Source: Phenylobacterium sp. (GTDB lineage Bacteria; Pseudomonadota; Alphaproteobacteria; Caulobacterales; Caulobacteraceae). Taken from it: a DNA stretch of 64,000 nucleotides. The DNA lies in the NCBI RefSeq assembly GCF_019636135.1, contig NZ_JAHBYD010000019.1, positions 39,730 to 103,729 of the forward strand, in the 5' to 3' direction. Below, one piece after another: positions 55,073 through 64,000 of the stretch; the stretch's first letter is position 1; each line of letters opens with the position of its first letter. Below the pieces are notes generated by a model that saw nothing but the letters and a program-made list of their open reading frames with translations, was not told the DNA's origin and did no database searches. The position numbers and the translations under genes are program-made.

Positions 55073-56458
55073 GTTCGCGCCGCGCAGCGTCCTGGGCCTC
55101 GGGATCGTCGCCATCGTGACGGCCGCCATCGTCATCGCGGGGGTCAACGCCGTGACCATCAGGATGGTCCACCACGAGATCGAGCGGCAGTTGGATCATC
55201 GGATCGAACTGGAGACCACGTCGCTGCAGATGGTCTACCGCAACAGCGGGTTCGACCGCGTCGTGCAGGTGGTGAAGATCCGCGACGCCTACGGGCCGCT
55301 CGGGATCACGGGCTATCTCGCGGACCTGCCGCCCCAGGGTTCCGGAATGGGCTACATCGTGGTCGACGCCGCGGGCCGGAGGGTGGCGGGGAAGATCGCC
55401 GCCGACATGCCGCCGCCCGGCTGGAGCGAGTTCCTCCGCTTCCGGCGGGCCGACGGCTCGGCCGGCAAGGCCCAGGCGATGAACGTCGCGCTGGGGAACG
55501 AGGGCCGGCTGGTGGTGTTCGCCGACCGCGCGGCGGTGCGCGAGACCGACAGGGCGCTGAAGCGGATGTTCGCCGTCGAGTTCATCCTGGTGCTCCTCAT
55601 CCTGGCGGCCACGGTCGCCGGCTTCGGCCAGATCGTCCGGCTGCGGCTCGCGTCGATCCGCGACTCGGCGCGCGCGATCATGGACGGCGACCTGTCGCGC
55701 CGGATGCCCGCCCATCGCGGCGACTCCGAGTTCGACGAGCTCGCCGTCGAGCTGAACCGCATGCTGGACCGCATCACCGCCCTCATGGAGAACCTGCGCC
55801 AGGTCTCCAGCGACATCGCCCACGACCTCCGCACGCCCCTGACCCGCCTGCGCCACAGCATCGAGCTCGCGGCCGCGACGACAGACCCTGCGCTCTATCG
55901 CGAGCGGCTGGATGCGGCGCTTGAAGAGGCGGACGACGCGCTGGACCTGTTCGCCGGCCTGCTCGCCATCTCAGAGGTCGAGGGCCAGGCCAGCCGCACG
56001 CGCTTCAGGCCGGTGCGCCTGGCCGAGGCCATACGGAAGATCGCCGACGCCTATGAGCCGGCGCTGGAGACCGCCCGTGTCAGCCTCGCCGTCGACCTGG
56101 AGACCGCGACCGTCTCAGGCGACGAGATCCTGCTGCAGCGGGCGGTGGCGAACCTGCTGGACAACCTGATCGCCCACACCCCGGCGGGGACCCGGGCGAC
56201 CCTGAGGCTCCGGCGCACATCCGCCGGCGCTGTGCTCTCGCTGTCAGACACCGGACCCGGCATCGCGGCCGCGGATCAGGCGCGCGTCTTCGAGCGGCTG
56301 GTCCGCCTGCGCGCTCGGGGGTCGGGCATGGCCTGGGGCTCAGCATGGTGGCCGCCATCGTGCGCGCCCACGGTGGCGAGATCGCCGCGCGGTCAGGGTC
56401 CGGGGGCTTGACCATCGAAATGGTGCTGCCCTCCAACGCGGCGACACCAGGAGCGTGA
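55062..56458 (+). pseudogene. Sensor histidine kinase gene with one-base frameshift near its end
   Basis: A membrane sensor kinase. Two transmembrane helices (about 11-31 and 172-190) flank a periplasmic sensor. A HAMP domain follows, then the phospho-acceptor His254 in SSDIAHDLRTPLTRLRH, the N-box NLLDNLIAHTPAG and the G1 box DTGPGIAA. At 56327/56328 the frame slips: as read, the protein ends after 449 residues at 56411 with a non-kinase tail. In the +1 frame the DNA continues as GLGLSMVAAIVRAHGGEIAA and then SGSGGLTIEMVLP to a stop at 56456-56458. One missing C (GGC-CAT-GGC) restores a normal G2 box GSGHGLGL. It is either a true mutation or a sequencing error. Confidence 0.85.
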
Positions 56459-56568
56459 GCTTCCACCCTCACATCAGCCCGTTGGCGCCGGCCCGAGCCG
56501 CCAGTGCTCATGATCTGCGTCGCCGCGCCGCGCGACGTGATCGGGGCCGAGGACGGCGCACGGCCTAG

Positions 56569-57909
56569 CTAGCCGCCGCCCAGCGCCTCGTAGAGCGTGG
56601 CGCGGGCCTGGAGCTGGTCGAGGCGGTTCTGCAGGGCCGACCGCTCGGCCGTCCGCAACTGCTCCTGGGCGTCCAGGTAGGTCCGCAGAGGCACGGCGCC
56701 GGCGCGGTAGCGCACGCCGTAGAGCCGCTCGGCCTCGCGCGCCGCCTGCAACGCCGCGTCCAGGCTCCGGCCCTGGGACGCCAGGCGCGTCTGGGCCGAG
56801 AGCGCGTTCTCCACGTCGCCGAACGCCTCCAGCAGGGTCTGGCGGAAGAGGATGACCGAGCGCTCGTAGTCGGCCTTCGACACCTTCAGTTGCAGGTTCA
56901 ACTGGTTGAGGTTCAGGAACGGCAGGTTGATCCCCACCCCCAGCGCCGCCACCGGATTGGCGAGCACGTTCGAAAGCTGGGTGCTCGACCCGCCCGCCGA
57001 ACCGGTCAGCGTCAGGCTGGGGTAGAAGCTCGCCCGGTCGGCGTCGACCGTGGAGAGCCCCTCGCGCAGGCGCAGTTCCGCGGCCCGCACGTCGGGCCGG
57101 CGCGACAGCAGTTCGGCCGGCAGGCCTTCCCTCACCTCGGGCAATGCGGCGCGCGACAGCGCCGTCGGCTCGTCCGCCTCGCTCCAGGCCGACTGGCCGA
57201 GCAGCATGGCCAGCGCCGTGCGCGTCTCGGTCCGGGACTGGTTCAGCGCCTCCAGGCCCGCCTTCTGGCTCTCGACGCTCTGGCGCGCCTCGTTGAGCTC
57301 GATGGCCGAGACGGCGCCGGCCGCCCGCTGCGTGGTCACCAGCTTCAGGATGTCCTGCGCATAGCCGACGCTGCTTTCGCCGAGCGCGATCTGCTCGTTG
57401 AGCTGGGCAAGCTGCCAGTAGAGGTCGAGGGTCGTGCCGATCAGCGAGAGCCGCGTGGCGGCCAGGTCCTCAGCCGTGGCGCGCGCCTCCCAGCGCGCCG
57501 CGTCGCGCTCGGCGCCCAGGCGGCCGAACAGGTCGATCTCCCACGAGACCGAGGCGCTGGCGCTGTGCTGGTCGCTCTGGCCGCTTCCGACCGACGAACT
57601 CGCGCCCGCGTCGGCGTGCGGCAGCAGGGCGTCGGAGGCCAGCCCCGCCTGCAACTGCGCCCGGCGCACCAGGATGGTGGCGGCGGCCAGGTTGTTGTTC
57701 TGGGCCAGCACCTTGTCGACCAGGGCGGTCAGGCGCGCGTCGCCGAACGCCTCCCACCAGCGGTCCTGCGCCTGGCCGGCGGACGCGGCCGGCCCGGAGC
57801 CCTGCGCATACTGCGCCGGGAGCTGGACCTGCGGGGTCGTGTAGCGGCTGGTGGTGGCGCAGCCGCTGATCGCGGTGGCGCACAGGAGAAGGGTCAGGAA
57901 CTTGCGCAT
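56569..57909 (-). CDS. NodT-family outer-membrane efflux lipoprotein
   Basis: A 446-residue TolC/OprM-type channel. Lipobox ISGC with Cys17 after [13 protein letters not shown] marks an outer-membrane lipoprotein. Two OEP repeats are seen, each with long helices (LARRAQLQAGLASDAL-like and RRPDVRAAELRLREGLSTVD), and the barrel strands WEIDLFGRL and FYPSLTLTGSAGG. It begins on the stop of macB (ATGA overlap), so it is the last gene of macA-macB-nodT and probably the exit duct for that pump. Confidence 0.93.
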   Translation of the reverse strand: MRKFLTLLLCATAISGCATTSRYTTPQVQLPAQYAQGSGPAASAGQAQDRWWEAFGDARLTALVDKVLAQNNNLAAATILVRRAQLQAGLASDALLPHADAGASSSVGSGQSDQHSASASVSWEIDLFGRLGAERDAARWEARATAEDLAATRLSLIGTTLDLYWQLAQLNEQIALGESSVGYAQDILKLVTTQRAAGAVSAIELNEARQSVESQKAGLEALNQSRTETRTALAMLLGQSAWSEADEPTALSRAALPEVREGLPAELLSRRPDVRAAELRLREGLSTVDADRASFYPSLTLTGSAGGSSTQLSNVLANPVAALGVGINLPFLNLNQLNLQLKVSKADYERSVILFRQTLLEAFGDVENALSAQTRLASQGRSLDAALQAAREAERLYGVRYRAGAVPLRTYLDAQEQLRTAERSALQNRLDQLQARATLYEALGGG

Positions 57910-59873
57910 CAGTCTCGAGCCAGGGCGACCACCGGGTCCAGCCGGGCCGCATTGCGGGCCGGCAGGTAGCCGAAGACCACGCCGATGAGGGTTGAGCAGG
58001 CGAACGCCGCCAGGATCGACAGCGGCGAGAACGCCAGGGTGAAGCCGGAGGGGAAGAGGCTGAAGACGACGCCGAAGGCCAGCGCCAGGACCACGCCGAT
58101 GGTCCCGCCCAGCAGGCAGACCAGCACCGCCTCCACCAGGAACTGCTGGAGCACGTCGCTCTGCCGCGCGCCGACCGCGATCCGCACCCCGATCTCGCCG
58201 GTCCGCTCAGTGACGGACACCAGCATGATGTTCATCACCCCGATGCCGCCCACGATCAGCGAGATCACAGCGATGGCCGCGATCAGCACGGTCATGGTCT
58301 CGGTCGTCGACGTGATCGTCTGGCGGATCTGGTCGGTGTTGACGATGAAGAAGTCCTGCGTCCCGTGACGCCGGCTGAGCAGGTCGGTCACCGCCGACTG
58401 CGCGACCTGGCTGTCGGTGTCGTCGCGAACCCGCACGGTGATGCTGCGCAGGTTGGTCTCGCCCAGCAGGCGGGCCTGCAGCGAGGTGTAGGGCAGGTAG
58501 ACCGAGAGGCTGTCGCCGCCCGCGCCCGGGCCGATGCCGCCCGACGACTTCTGCAGCACGCCCACGATCCGCGCCGGCATGTCGCCGATCAGGATCACCT
58601 CGCCCAGCGGCGCGGTCGTGCGGCCGGGGAACAGGGTCTTCAGCGTGTTGTCGTCGATGACGACCGACTGGGCGTAGGCCTTCACATCCGAGGCGTCGAA
58701 CAGCCGGCCCTCGGCCAGCTTAAGCCCGCGCACGCGGAAGTACTGCTCGCCGACGCCGTAGACCGTGCCGGTGGCCGCGACGTTGCCGAAGCGGAGCGTG
58801 CCGCTCGACTGCACCGCCGGCGTGACGCTGTCGACGTAGGGCTGCTGCGCCAGCGCCTCGGCGTCGGAGACGACCAGGGTGCGCACGGCGCCCGAGCGCA
58901 TGTCGCCGAAGTTCTTGCCCGGCATGATGTCGAGCGTGTTGGTGCCGATGGAGCTGATCTGCTGCAGCACCTGGCGGCGCGAGCCCTCGCCCAGCGCCAC
59001 CACCGACACCACCGAGGCGATGCCGATGATGATGCCGAGCATGGTCAGGAAGGTGCGCAGCCGGTGCGCGTTCATGGCCAGCAGCGCCATGCGGAACGCT
59101 TCGCGGAACCGGTCGGCGGCGGCGTTCAGCACGCCCTCGCCCGGCGCGGCGACGGCCGGCGTCGGGGCCGGCCGCGCCTGCGGCTCGGCGCTGCGCTTGT
59201 CCGAGACGATCTCGCCGTCGCGGATCTCGATGATGCGGTCGCAGTGCGCGGCCACCGCGTGGTCGTGGGTGACGATGATGATGGTGCGGCCCTCGCGGTT
59301 GAGGTCCTTCAGGATCCGCATCACCTCCTCGCCGCTGCGGGTGTCGAGGGCGCCGGTGGGCTCGTCGGCCAGCACGATGTCGCCGCCGTTCATCAGCGCG
59401 CGTGCGATGGAGACGCGCTGCTGCTGGCCGCCCGAGAGCTGGCCCGGGCGGTGGTCCAGGCGGTCCGCCAGCCCCAGCCGCGCCAGCAGGCCCGCGGCGC
59501 GCTCGTGACGCGCCTCGCGGGACACGCCGGCGTAGATCGCGGGCACCTCGACGTTGGCCACCGCCGGCAGGTCGCCCAGCAGTTGGTAGCGCTGGAAGAT
59601 GAAGCCGAAATACTCCCGGCGCAGTTCGGCCAGTTCGTCGGGCCCGAGCTCGGCGGTGGAGCGGCCGGCGACGCGGTAGACGCCCGCGGTGGGCCGGTCC
59701 AGGCAGCCCAGGATGTTCATCAGCGTCGACTTGCCCGAGCCCGATGCGCCGATGATGGCCACCATCTCGCCGGCCTGGATGGTCAGGTCGACATCCTTCA
59801 GCACGGTCAGGACGCCGTCCCCGGCCGGGAACTCCCGGCGCAGTCCCCGGACTTCGATCAGAGGCTCGGCCAT
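57909..59873 (-). CDS. macB: MacB-type ABC transporter (ATPase-permease fusion)
   Basis: A 654-residue macrolide-exporter-like protein. The N-terminal ATPase (1-225) has Walker [10 protein letters not shown] (42-50), the signature LSGGQQQR and Walker [13 protein letters not shown]. The permease half has a helix at [26 protein letters not shown], a large periplasmic domain, and three C-terminal helices beginning near [20 protein letters not shown], the MacB layout. It couples ATP use to periplasmic efflux of macrolides, peptides or other compounds. The start is 2 bp after the macA stop, and the end overlaps nodT. Confidence 0.95.
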   Translation of the reverse strand: MAEPLIEVRGLRREFPAGDGVLTVLKDVDLTIQAGEMVAIIGASGSGKSTLMNILGCLDRPTAGVYRVAGRSTAELGPDELAELRREYFGFIFQRYQLLGDLPAVANVEVPAIYAGVSREARHERAAGLLARLGLADRLDHRPGQLSGGQQQRVSIARALMNGGDIVLADEPTGALDTRSGEEVMRILKDLNREGRTIIIVTHDHAVAAHCDRIIEIRDGEIVSDKRSAEPQARPAPTPAVAAPGEGVLNAAADRFREAFRMALLAMNAHRLRTFLTMLGIIIGIASVVSVVALGEGSRRQVLQQISSIGTNTLDIMPGKNFGDMRSGAVRTLVVSDAEALAQQPYVDSVTPAVQSSGTLRFGNVAATGTVYGVGEQYFRVRGLKLAEGRLFDASDVKAYAQSVVIDDNTLKTLFPGRTTAPLGEVILIGDMPARIVGVLQKSSGGIGPGAGGDSLSVYLPYTSLQARLLGETNLRSITVRVRDDTDSQVAQSAVTDLLSRRHGTQDFFIVNTDQIRQTITSTTETMTVLIAAIAVISLIVGGIGVMNIMLVSVTERTGEIGVRIAVGARQSDVLQQFLVEAVLVCLLGGTIGVVLALAFGVVFSLFPSGFTLAFSPLSILAAFACSTLIGVVFGYLPARNAARLDPVVALARD

Positions 59874-59875
59874 GG

Positions 59876-61111
59876 TCACAGGCCGCCCAGCCCGCCCATG
59901 CCCCGGCGCATGCCGCCGGGAGCCCCGCCGTTCGGTCCGCTGGTCTTCGCCGCCGTCTGCGCCAACACGACCTGCTCGCCGGCCTTCAGGCCGGACTTCA
60001 CCTCGGCGTGCGAGCCGTCGTTCAGGCCGATGCGGACCTTGCGCGGCGCGATTCCGCCGTGGTCGTCCATCACCTGGACGGCGTAGGCCCCGTCGGCGCC
60101 GGCCGAGCCCAGCGCCGCGGACGGGATGGTCAGCACGTTGCTGGCGCGGCCCAGCACGATGCTCACCTGCGCGGTCATGAAGGTGCGCAGCCGCCCGTCC
60201 GTGTTCGGCACGTCGAAGAGGGCGTTGTAGTAGATGGCCGACGACGAGGCGCTGACGTTGGTGACGCTGTCCTCGGTCTCGATGGTCTCGGGCGCCGGCT
60301 CCACGGTGCGCAGCGTCCCGGTGTAACGACGGTTCGCGTCGCCCAACACGGTGAAGTACGCGCTCTGGCCCGCATGCACCTTGATGACGTCGGCCTCCGA
60401 GACCTCGGCCTTCACGGTCATGGTGTCGAGCTGGCCCAGCTTGATGATGGTGGGCGCGGACTGCTGGGCGCTGACCGTCTGGCCCTCCTCGGTGACGATC
60501 GCCACCACCGTGCCGTCGATCGGGGCCACGATGCGCGTGTAGCTCAGGTTGAGCTTCGCCGTCTCCACGGCCACGGCGGCCTTCTGGATCTGGGCCGCGT
60601 TGGCCGCGACCTGCGAACGCGCCGCCTTCAGCGCGGCCTCGGCCGCCTCGAAGTCGGCCCGCGACGTGGCGTCCGCCGACAGCATCGTCTGCTGGCGCGT
60701 GTAGGCGAGCTGGCTCTGCGCCAGGTTGGCGTCGAGCTGCGCCCGCTGCGCGCGGATGTTCGCCAGGTCCGCCTGCGCGGTCTGCAGGGCGTTCTCCTGC
60801 GGCGCCGAGTCGATCTCGGCGATGAGCTGGCCCTTGGCGACCGTCTGGCCCAGGACGACGTGCAGCTTCTGGATCTGCCCCGTCACCTGCGCGCCGACGC
60901 TGACCAGCTTCACAGGCTCCAGCGAACCCGTCGCCATCACCGTCTGCTCGACGTTGCCCACGGCGACGGTCGCCGTGACCGGCTTCGGCCCGTCCTTGCC
61001 GAAGAGGAGGGCCTTGACCCCGAAACCCAGGACCAGGGCCAGCACGATGGCCGCCAGGATGACGGCCGCTTTCCGACGATCGATCTTCATGTCTCGCACA
61101 CGCGTTTTCAT
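59876..61111 (-). CDS. macA: MacA-type periplasmic adaptor protein
   Basis: A 411-residue membrane-fusion protein. A membrane anchor ([20 protein letters not shown]) precedes the first lipoyl half ([20 protein letters not shown]), a helical hairpin around [20 protein letters not shown], the second lipoyl half ([20 protein letters not shown]) and a beta-barrel region. The Gly/Met-rich tail ([14 protein letters not shown]) is unusual. It links MacB to the NodT channel. The ATG at 61111 is used here, and the ATG at 61090 ([10 protein letters not shown]) is about equally good. The gene is divergent from the second two-component system. Confidence 0.92.
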   Translation of the reverse strand: MKTRVRDMKIDRRKAAVILAAIVLALVLGFGVKALLFGKDGPKPVTATVAVGNVEQTVMATGSLEPVKLVSVGAQVTGQIQKLHVVLGQTVAKGQLIAEIDSAPQENALQTAQADLANIRAQRAQLDANLAQSQLAYTRQQTMLSADATSRADFEAAEAALKAARSQVAANAAQIQKAAVAVETAKLNLSYTRIVAPIDGTVVAIVTEEGQTVSAQQSAPTIIKLGQLDTMTVKAEVSEADVIKVHAGQSAYFTVLGDANRRYTGTLRTVEPAPETIETEDSVTNVSASSSAIYYNALFDVPNTDGRLRTFMTAQVSIVLGRASNVLTIPSAALGSAGADGAYAVQVMDDHGGIAPRKVRIGLNDGSHAEVKSGLKAGEQVVLAQTAAKTSGPNGGAPGGMRRGMGGLGGL

Positions 61112-61275
61112 CGAGGCTGGTCTTCGGCCTCGCGTGTGGCGGCGGATCGTCCGGGCGGTGTCCCACTGTGTCGGCCGAGCGGGAGTTTGTGTCGCTGTGT
61201 GTCGTGCGGCGGGAACGCGCGACTTCGGCACAAGAAACTTTCCCGCCGTGACGGCTTGCCCGGCAGAATGGCGGC

Positions 61276-61992
61276 ATGGACGCCCAGCCCGACCACCTGC
61301 TCGTCGTCGACGACGACCGCGAGATCCGCGCGCTGCTGGCGGAGCGCCTGGCCGCGGCGGGCTACAGGGTCTCCACCGCCCAGGATGGCGCGGAGATGCG
61401 CAAGGCGCTGGGCCGCGCGGCGGTCGACCTGATCGTGCTGGACCTCAACCTGCCGAAGGAGGACGGCCTCGCCCTCTGCCGCGAGCTGCGCACCACGTCC
61501 GCGATCCCGATCATCATGCTGACCGCGCGGGGCGAGCCCATCGACCGCGTGCTGGGCCTGGAGATGGGCGCCGACGACTACCTCGCCAAGCCGTTCGAGC
61601 CGCGCGAGCTGCTCGCGCGCATCCGCAGCGTGCTTCGCCGCACGCGCGCGCTGCCGTCGAACATGGAGCCGCTGGACGCCAGGCGGGCCCGCTTCTCGGA
61701 CTGGACGCTCGACTTCGAGCACCGCCACCTCATCGATCCCGCCGGCCGGACCGTGGTGCTGTCCGGCGCCGAGTTCCGCCTGCTCCGCGTCCTGGTCGAC
61801 CACGCCAACCGCGTACTGAGCCGCGAGCAGTTGCTGGCCCTGGGCGCGGTCCGCCAGGGCGAGGACCGTGCGATCGACCTGCAGGTGAGCCGGCTGCGCC
61901 AGAAGCTCGGCGACGATCCCCGCTCGCCCAGCCTCGTGAAGACCGTCCGGTCCGAAGGCTACGTCCTGGCCTCGCCCGTCATCCTCGAATGA
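61276..61992 (+). CDS. OmpR-family response regulator next to macAB
   Basis: A 238-residue response regulator. The receiver domain starts [14 protein letters not shown], and phospho-acceptor Asp56 lies in [25 protein letters not shown] completes the receiver. The output winged helix includes [20 protein letters not shown] and TVRSEGYVL. It is divergent from macA, with 164 bp between, a common place for a regulator of a drug-efflux operon. The kinase start overlaps its stop (ATGA). Confidence 0.93.
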   Translation: MDAQPDHLLVVDDDREIRALLAERLAAAGYRVSTAQDGAEMRKALGRAAVDLIVLDLNLPKEDGLALCRELRTTSAIPIIMLTARGEPIDRVLGLEMGADDYLAKPFEPRELLARIRSVLRRTRALPSNMEPLDARRARFSDWTLDFEHRHLIDPAGRTVVLSGAEFRLLRVLVDHANRVLSREQLLALGAVRQGEDRAIDLQVSRLRQKLGDDPRSPSLVKTVRSEGYVLASPVILE

Positions 61993-63356
61993 AGCCGCTG
62001 TTCCGCTTCGTGGACTCGATGGCGGGCCGGATCTTCCTGATCCTGCTCGTGGGCATCGTGCTCTCGGCGCTGCTGGCGCTGACCCTGGCCGACGGCCGAC
62101 GCCGGGCCGAGGTCGACCAATTGCGGCTGGAGGGCGTGGCCGACCGCACCCAGTACGTCTGGGAGCAGTTGGGGCGCGCGCCCGAGCCGGAGCGCACGCG
62201 CCTGGCGCGCGAGGGCGCGGCCGGCGTGCGCGCCACCCTCGCGACCACGACCGCGCCGAGCGACGTGGCGCTGACCCGGCTGCTGACCGAACGCCTCGGC
62301 GCCGCCGCGCAGGCCAACGCGCAGAAGGTCGACTTCGAGACCTGCTTCCATCGGCCGGGCCGCATCCCGATGCAACGCCAGCCCGACCGGACGCTCCAGC
62401 CGCCGCAGTGCTGGCTGGTGACGGGCCGGCTCGAGGACGGCGCGCCGATCCGGCTCTCGGTCGACACCCCTCCCCTGCAACGCGACGACGCGGTCGGCCT
62501 GGACCCGCTGTTCCTGGGCGTCCTGGCGCTGGCCGCGCTCGGCCTGTCGTTCGTCGTGGCCCTCGTCGCGGCGCGGCCGCTGAACGCGCTCGCCCGCGCC
62601 GCCCGCGCGCTCGGCCGCAACCTCGACCACGCCTATGAGGGCCCGACCGGCCCCTACGAGGTCCGCGAGGCCGCCACCGCCTTCGACCGCATGCAGGCCG
62701 ACCTGAAGCGCCACCTCGCCGAGCGCACCCAGATGCTGGCCGCCATCGCCCACGACCTGCAGACGCCGCTGACCCGCCTGCGGCTGCGGCTCGACAAGGT
62801 GGCCGAGCCCGCCTTGCGTGACGCGCTGATCGGCGACGTGCAGGCGATGCACGACCTGGTCCGCGAGGGCCTGGAGCTGGCGCGCAGCGAACAGGCGGTC
62901 GAGCCCCTCGTGCCGCTGGACCTCGCCTCCCTCCTGGAGAGCCTGGTGGAGGACGCCCAGGACGCCGGCCGCCAGGTGGTGCTGACGCATCGCGAGGCGA
63001 TCGACGTCCTCGCGCGCCCGCTGGCCCTGCGCCGTTGCCTGGAGAACCTGGTCGACAACGCCGTGAAGTACGGCGGCTCGGCCGAGGTCGCGTCCGAACG
63101 CGGCCGCGGCGGCGTCGCGGTTCGCATCCGCGACCATGGCCCCGGCATCCCAGAGGATCGCATCGAGGAGCTCTTCCGGCCCTTCGTGCGCCTGGAGGAG
63201 TCGCGCTCGCGCGAAACCGGCGGCTCTGGCCTGGGCCTGGCGATCGCACGCCGCCTCGCCGCCCAGAACGGCGCCGAACTCGTGCTGCGGAACCACCCCG
63301 GCGGTGGCCTGGAAGCGACCCTGCTGCTGCCTTGGCCTTCGACCGCGGCGCGCTAG
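61989..63356 (+). CDS. Sensor histidine kinase next to macAB
   Basis: A 455-residue membrane kinase. Helices at 14-33 and 174-193 flank a sensor domain that has a Cys pair (Cys119, Cys141). A HAMP region then leads to His255 in IAHDLQTPLTRLRLRL. The ATPase blocks NLVDNAVKYGG, DHGPGIPEDRIEELF and GGSGLGLAIARRLA are intact, unlike the kinase at 55062. It overlaps the response regulator by ATGA and probably reports envelope stress or a compound that MacAB exports. Confidence 0.93.
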   Translation: MKPLFRFVDSMAGRIFLILLVGIVLSALLALTLADGRRRAEVDQLRLEGVADRTQYVWEQLGRAPEPERTRLAREGAAGVRATLATTTAPSDVALTRLLTERLGAAAQANAQKVDFETCFHRPGRIPMQRQPDRTLQPPQCWLVTGRLEDGAPIRLSVDTPPLQRDDAVGLDPLFLGVLALAALGLSFVVALVAARPLNALARAARALGRNLDHAYEGPTGPYEVREAATAFDRMQADLKRHLAERTQMLAAIAHDLQTPLTRLRLRLDKVAEPALRDALIGDVQAMHDLVREGLELARSEQAVEPLVPLDLASLLESLVEDAQDAGRQVVLTHREAIDVLARPLALRRCLENLVDNAVKYGGSAEVASERGRGGVAVRIRDHGPGIPEDRIEELFRPFVRLEESRSRETGGSGLGLAIARRLAAQNGAELVLRNHPGGGLEATLLLPWPSTAAR

Positions 63357-63409
63357 GTGTCGCCGAAGCCTACCGGCGAGGGGCGCCGCGGCCACGACGG
63401 CCGGACGTC

Positions 63410-63985
63410 TCAGTCTTGCGGCAAGGACAGGTCCGGGTCGACGGCCAGGGCGGGTTCGGGTTGGACGCCGAAGGTGTTCAGGATCATGCAGGTCTGGGTG
63501 TAGTGGCCGGCGGTGAAGACGAGGTCCATCCGCTGCTTGTCGGAGAAATGGCGGCAGAGGTCGGCCCAGCTCGCCGGGCGCACGAACTGGTCGGCGTGCA
63601 GTTCGTCGCAGGCGCGCAGCAGCGCGCGGTCGGCGTCGCGCCACTCGGACGCCGCCGGGCCCAGCTTCACCCGCGCGATCTCCTCGGCGCCGAGGCCCGC
63701 GTGGAGGGCGAGGGCCTGATGCTGCGCCCAGCCGTAGCCGGCGCGGCAAAGGAAGGCGATGCGCAGGATCACCAGCTCCTTCTCGCGTCGCGGGAGGTCG
63801 TTGGCCTGCGAGGTGATGTAGGCGCCCAGCGCCAGCAGGCTGCGCATCGCCGCCGGGGCGCGCAGCACGGTGCGGAACAGGTTCAGCGGCCGCGCACGCG
63901 GCGTCACCAGCTCCAGCACCTCGCGCTGCAGGTCGGTGAGCTCGGCGTCGGTCACGGGCGGATAGCGGGCTTCGCGCAGGCGCAC
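63410..63985 (-). CDS. Carboxymuconolactone-decarboxylase-family protein
   Basis: A 191-residue AhpD/CMD-fold protein. The family core is REKELVILRIAFLCRAGYGWAQHQALA, with Cys80, Tyr84, Trp86 and His89. The second motif SDKQRMDLVFTAGHYTQTCM follows. AhpD-type enzymes use a CxxC pair, which this lacks, so it is closer to the gamma-CMD type. It could act in breakdown of aromatic compounds or as a peroxide-related protein. The gene ends 54 bp from the kinase stop, convergent with it. Its upstream region is almost at the window edge. Confidence 0.88.
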   Translation of the reverse strand: MRLREARYPPVTDAELTDLQREVLELVTPRARPLNLFRTVLRAPAAMRSLLALGAYITSQANDLPRREKELVILRIAFLCRAGYGWAQHQALALHAGLGAEEIARVKLGPAASEWRDADRALLRACDELHADQFVRPASWADLCRHFSDKQRMDLVFTAGHYTQTCMILNTFGVQPEPALAVDPDLSLPQD

Positions 63986-64000
63986 GTCTGAACTCCTCCG

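Noticed and set aside
57909..61277. A 1122-codon frame suggesting a fusion of MacA and MacB.
   Set aside because: The part before 59873 is out of frame with the MacA protein. MacB has its own start 2 bp after the macA stop.

Overview
The window is a stretch of GC-rich alphaproteobacterial chromosome. The gene content suggests Caulobacterales (a Phenylobacterium- or Caulobacter-like organism). It has four TonB-dependent receptors, three secreted proteins ending in the PEPxxWA-CTERM sorting signal, Tat-type leaders on several enzymes, and a five-enzyme histidine pathway with HutF. The taxonomic call is an inference. No rRNA, tRNA, CRISPR array, transposase or phage gene was seen.

Left part (1-15.8 kb): the start of rutA (pyrimidine oxygenase) runs off the left edge. 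It is followed by a LOG-family gene, a degenerate M28-like exported protein, an exported alpha/beta hydrolase next to a TonB-dependent receptor, and a two-gene operon (NIPSNAP-like protein and secreted beta-propeller). Then come a TetR regulator with a small secreted NTF2-like protein, a sulfatase divergent from a LysR regulator, a secreted metallo-beta-lactamase-fold hydrolase, an EF-hand lipoprotein and a hemerythrin-like protein. The formylglycine-generating enzyme that would activate the sulfatase lies at 25.6 kb.

Histidine utilisation (16-23.7 kb): hutF faces left and hutI-hutH-hutG-hutU-hutC faces right. Stop/start codons overlap at three junctions, and a perfect 16-bp GntR/HutC-type operator sits just upstream of hutI. 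Together they convert histidine to glutamate plus formate and ammonia. Several intergenic spaces here and at 26.6-26.9 kb are filled by long imperfect inverted repeats.

Middle part (23.8-41.5 kb): a LysR gene, a PEP-CTERM protein, the formylglycine-generating enzyme, an SDR, an alpha/beta-hydrolase homologue lacking its serine nucleophile, and a LysR gene divergent from a HupE-like / DUF3604 / TonB-receptor operon. Two PEP-CTERM genes follow, separated by a chimeric duplicated scrap of the receptor gene's 3' end plus its terminator. Next comes a compact four-gene minus-strand operon (41468 to 38204): a small Bell-like protein with a C-terminal amyloid-type motif, a helical protein carrying the same motif near its N-terminus, an SPFH-like protein and a small membrane protein. 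It looks like an amyloid-signalling conflict or defence module and is the most interesting item here.

Right part (41.7-64 kb): three exported esterase-type enzymes, a TetR regulator and a TonB receptor form an ester-uptake and degradation island. Then an iron locus: a catecholate-siderophore receptor, a Sel1 protein and a PiuC/YbiX-type hydroxylase, with a Fur box. It is followed by a Fur-family protein reduced to its DNA-binding half, and a two-component system whose kinase gene carries a one-base frameshift. Two copies of a 45-bp promoter module (OmpR-type direct repeat plus -10) precede the receptor and the mini-Fur gene, each followed by a Fur box. The end of the window holds a MacA-MacB-NodT efflux operon divergent from a second two-component system, and a carboxymuconolactone-decarboxylase-family gene.
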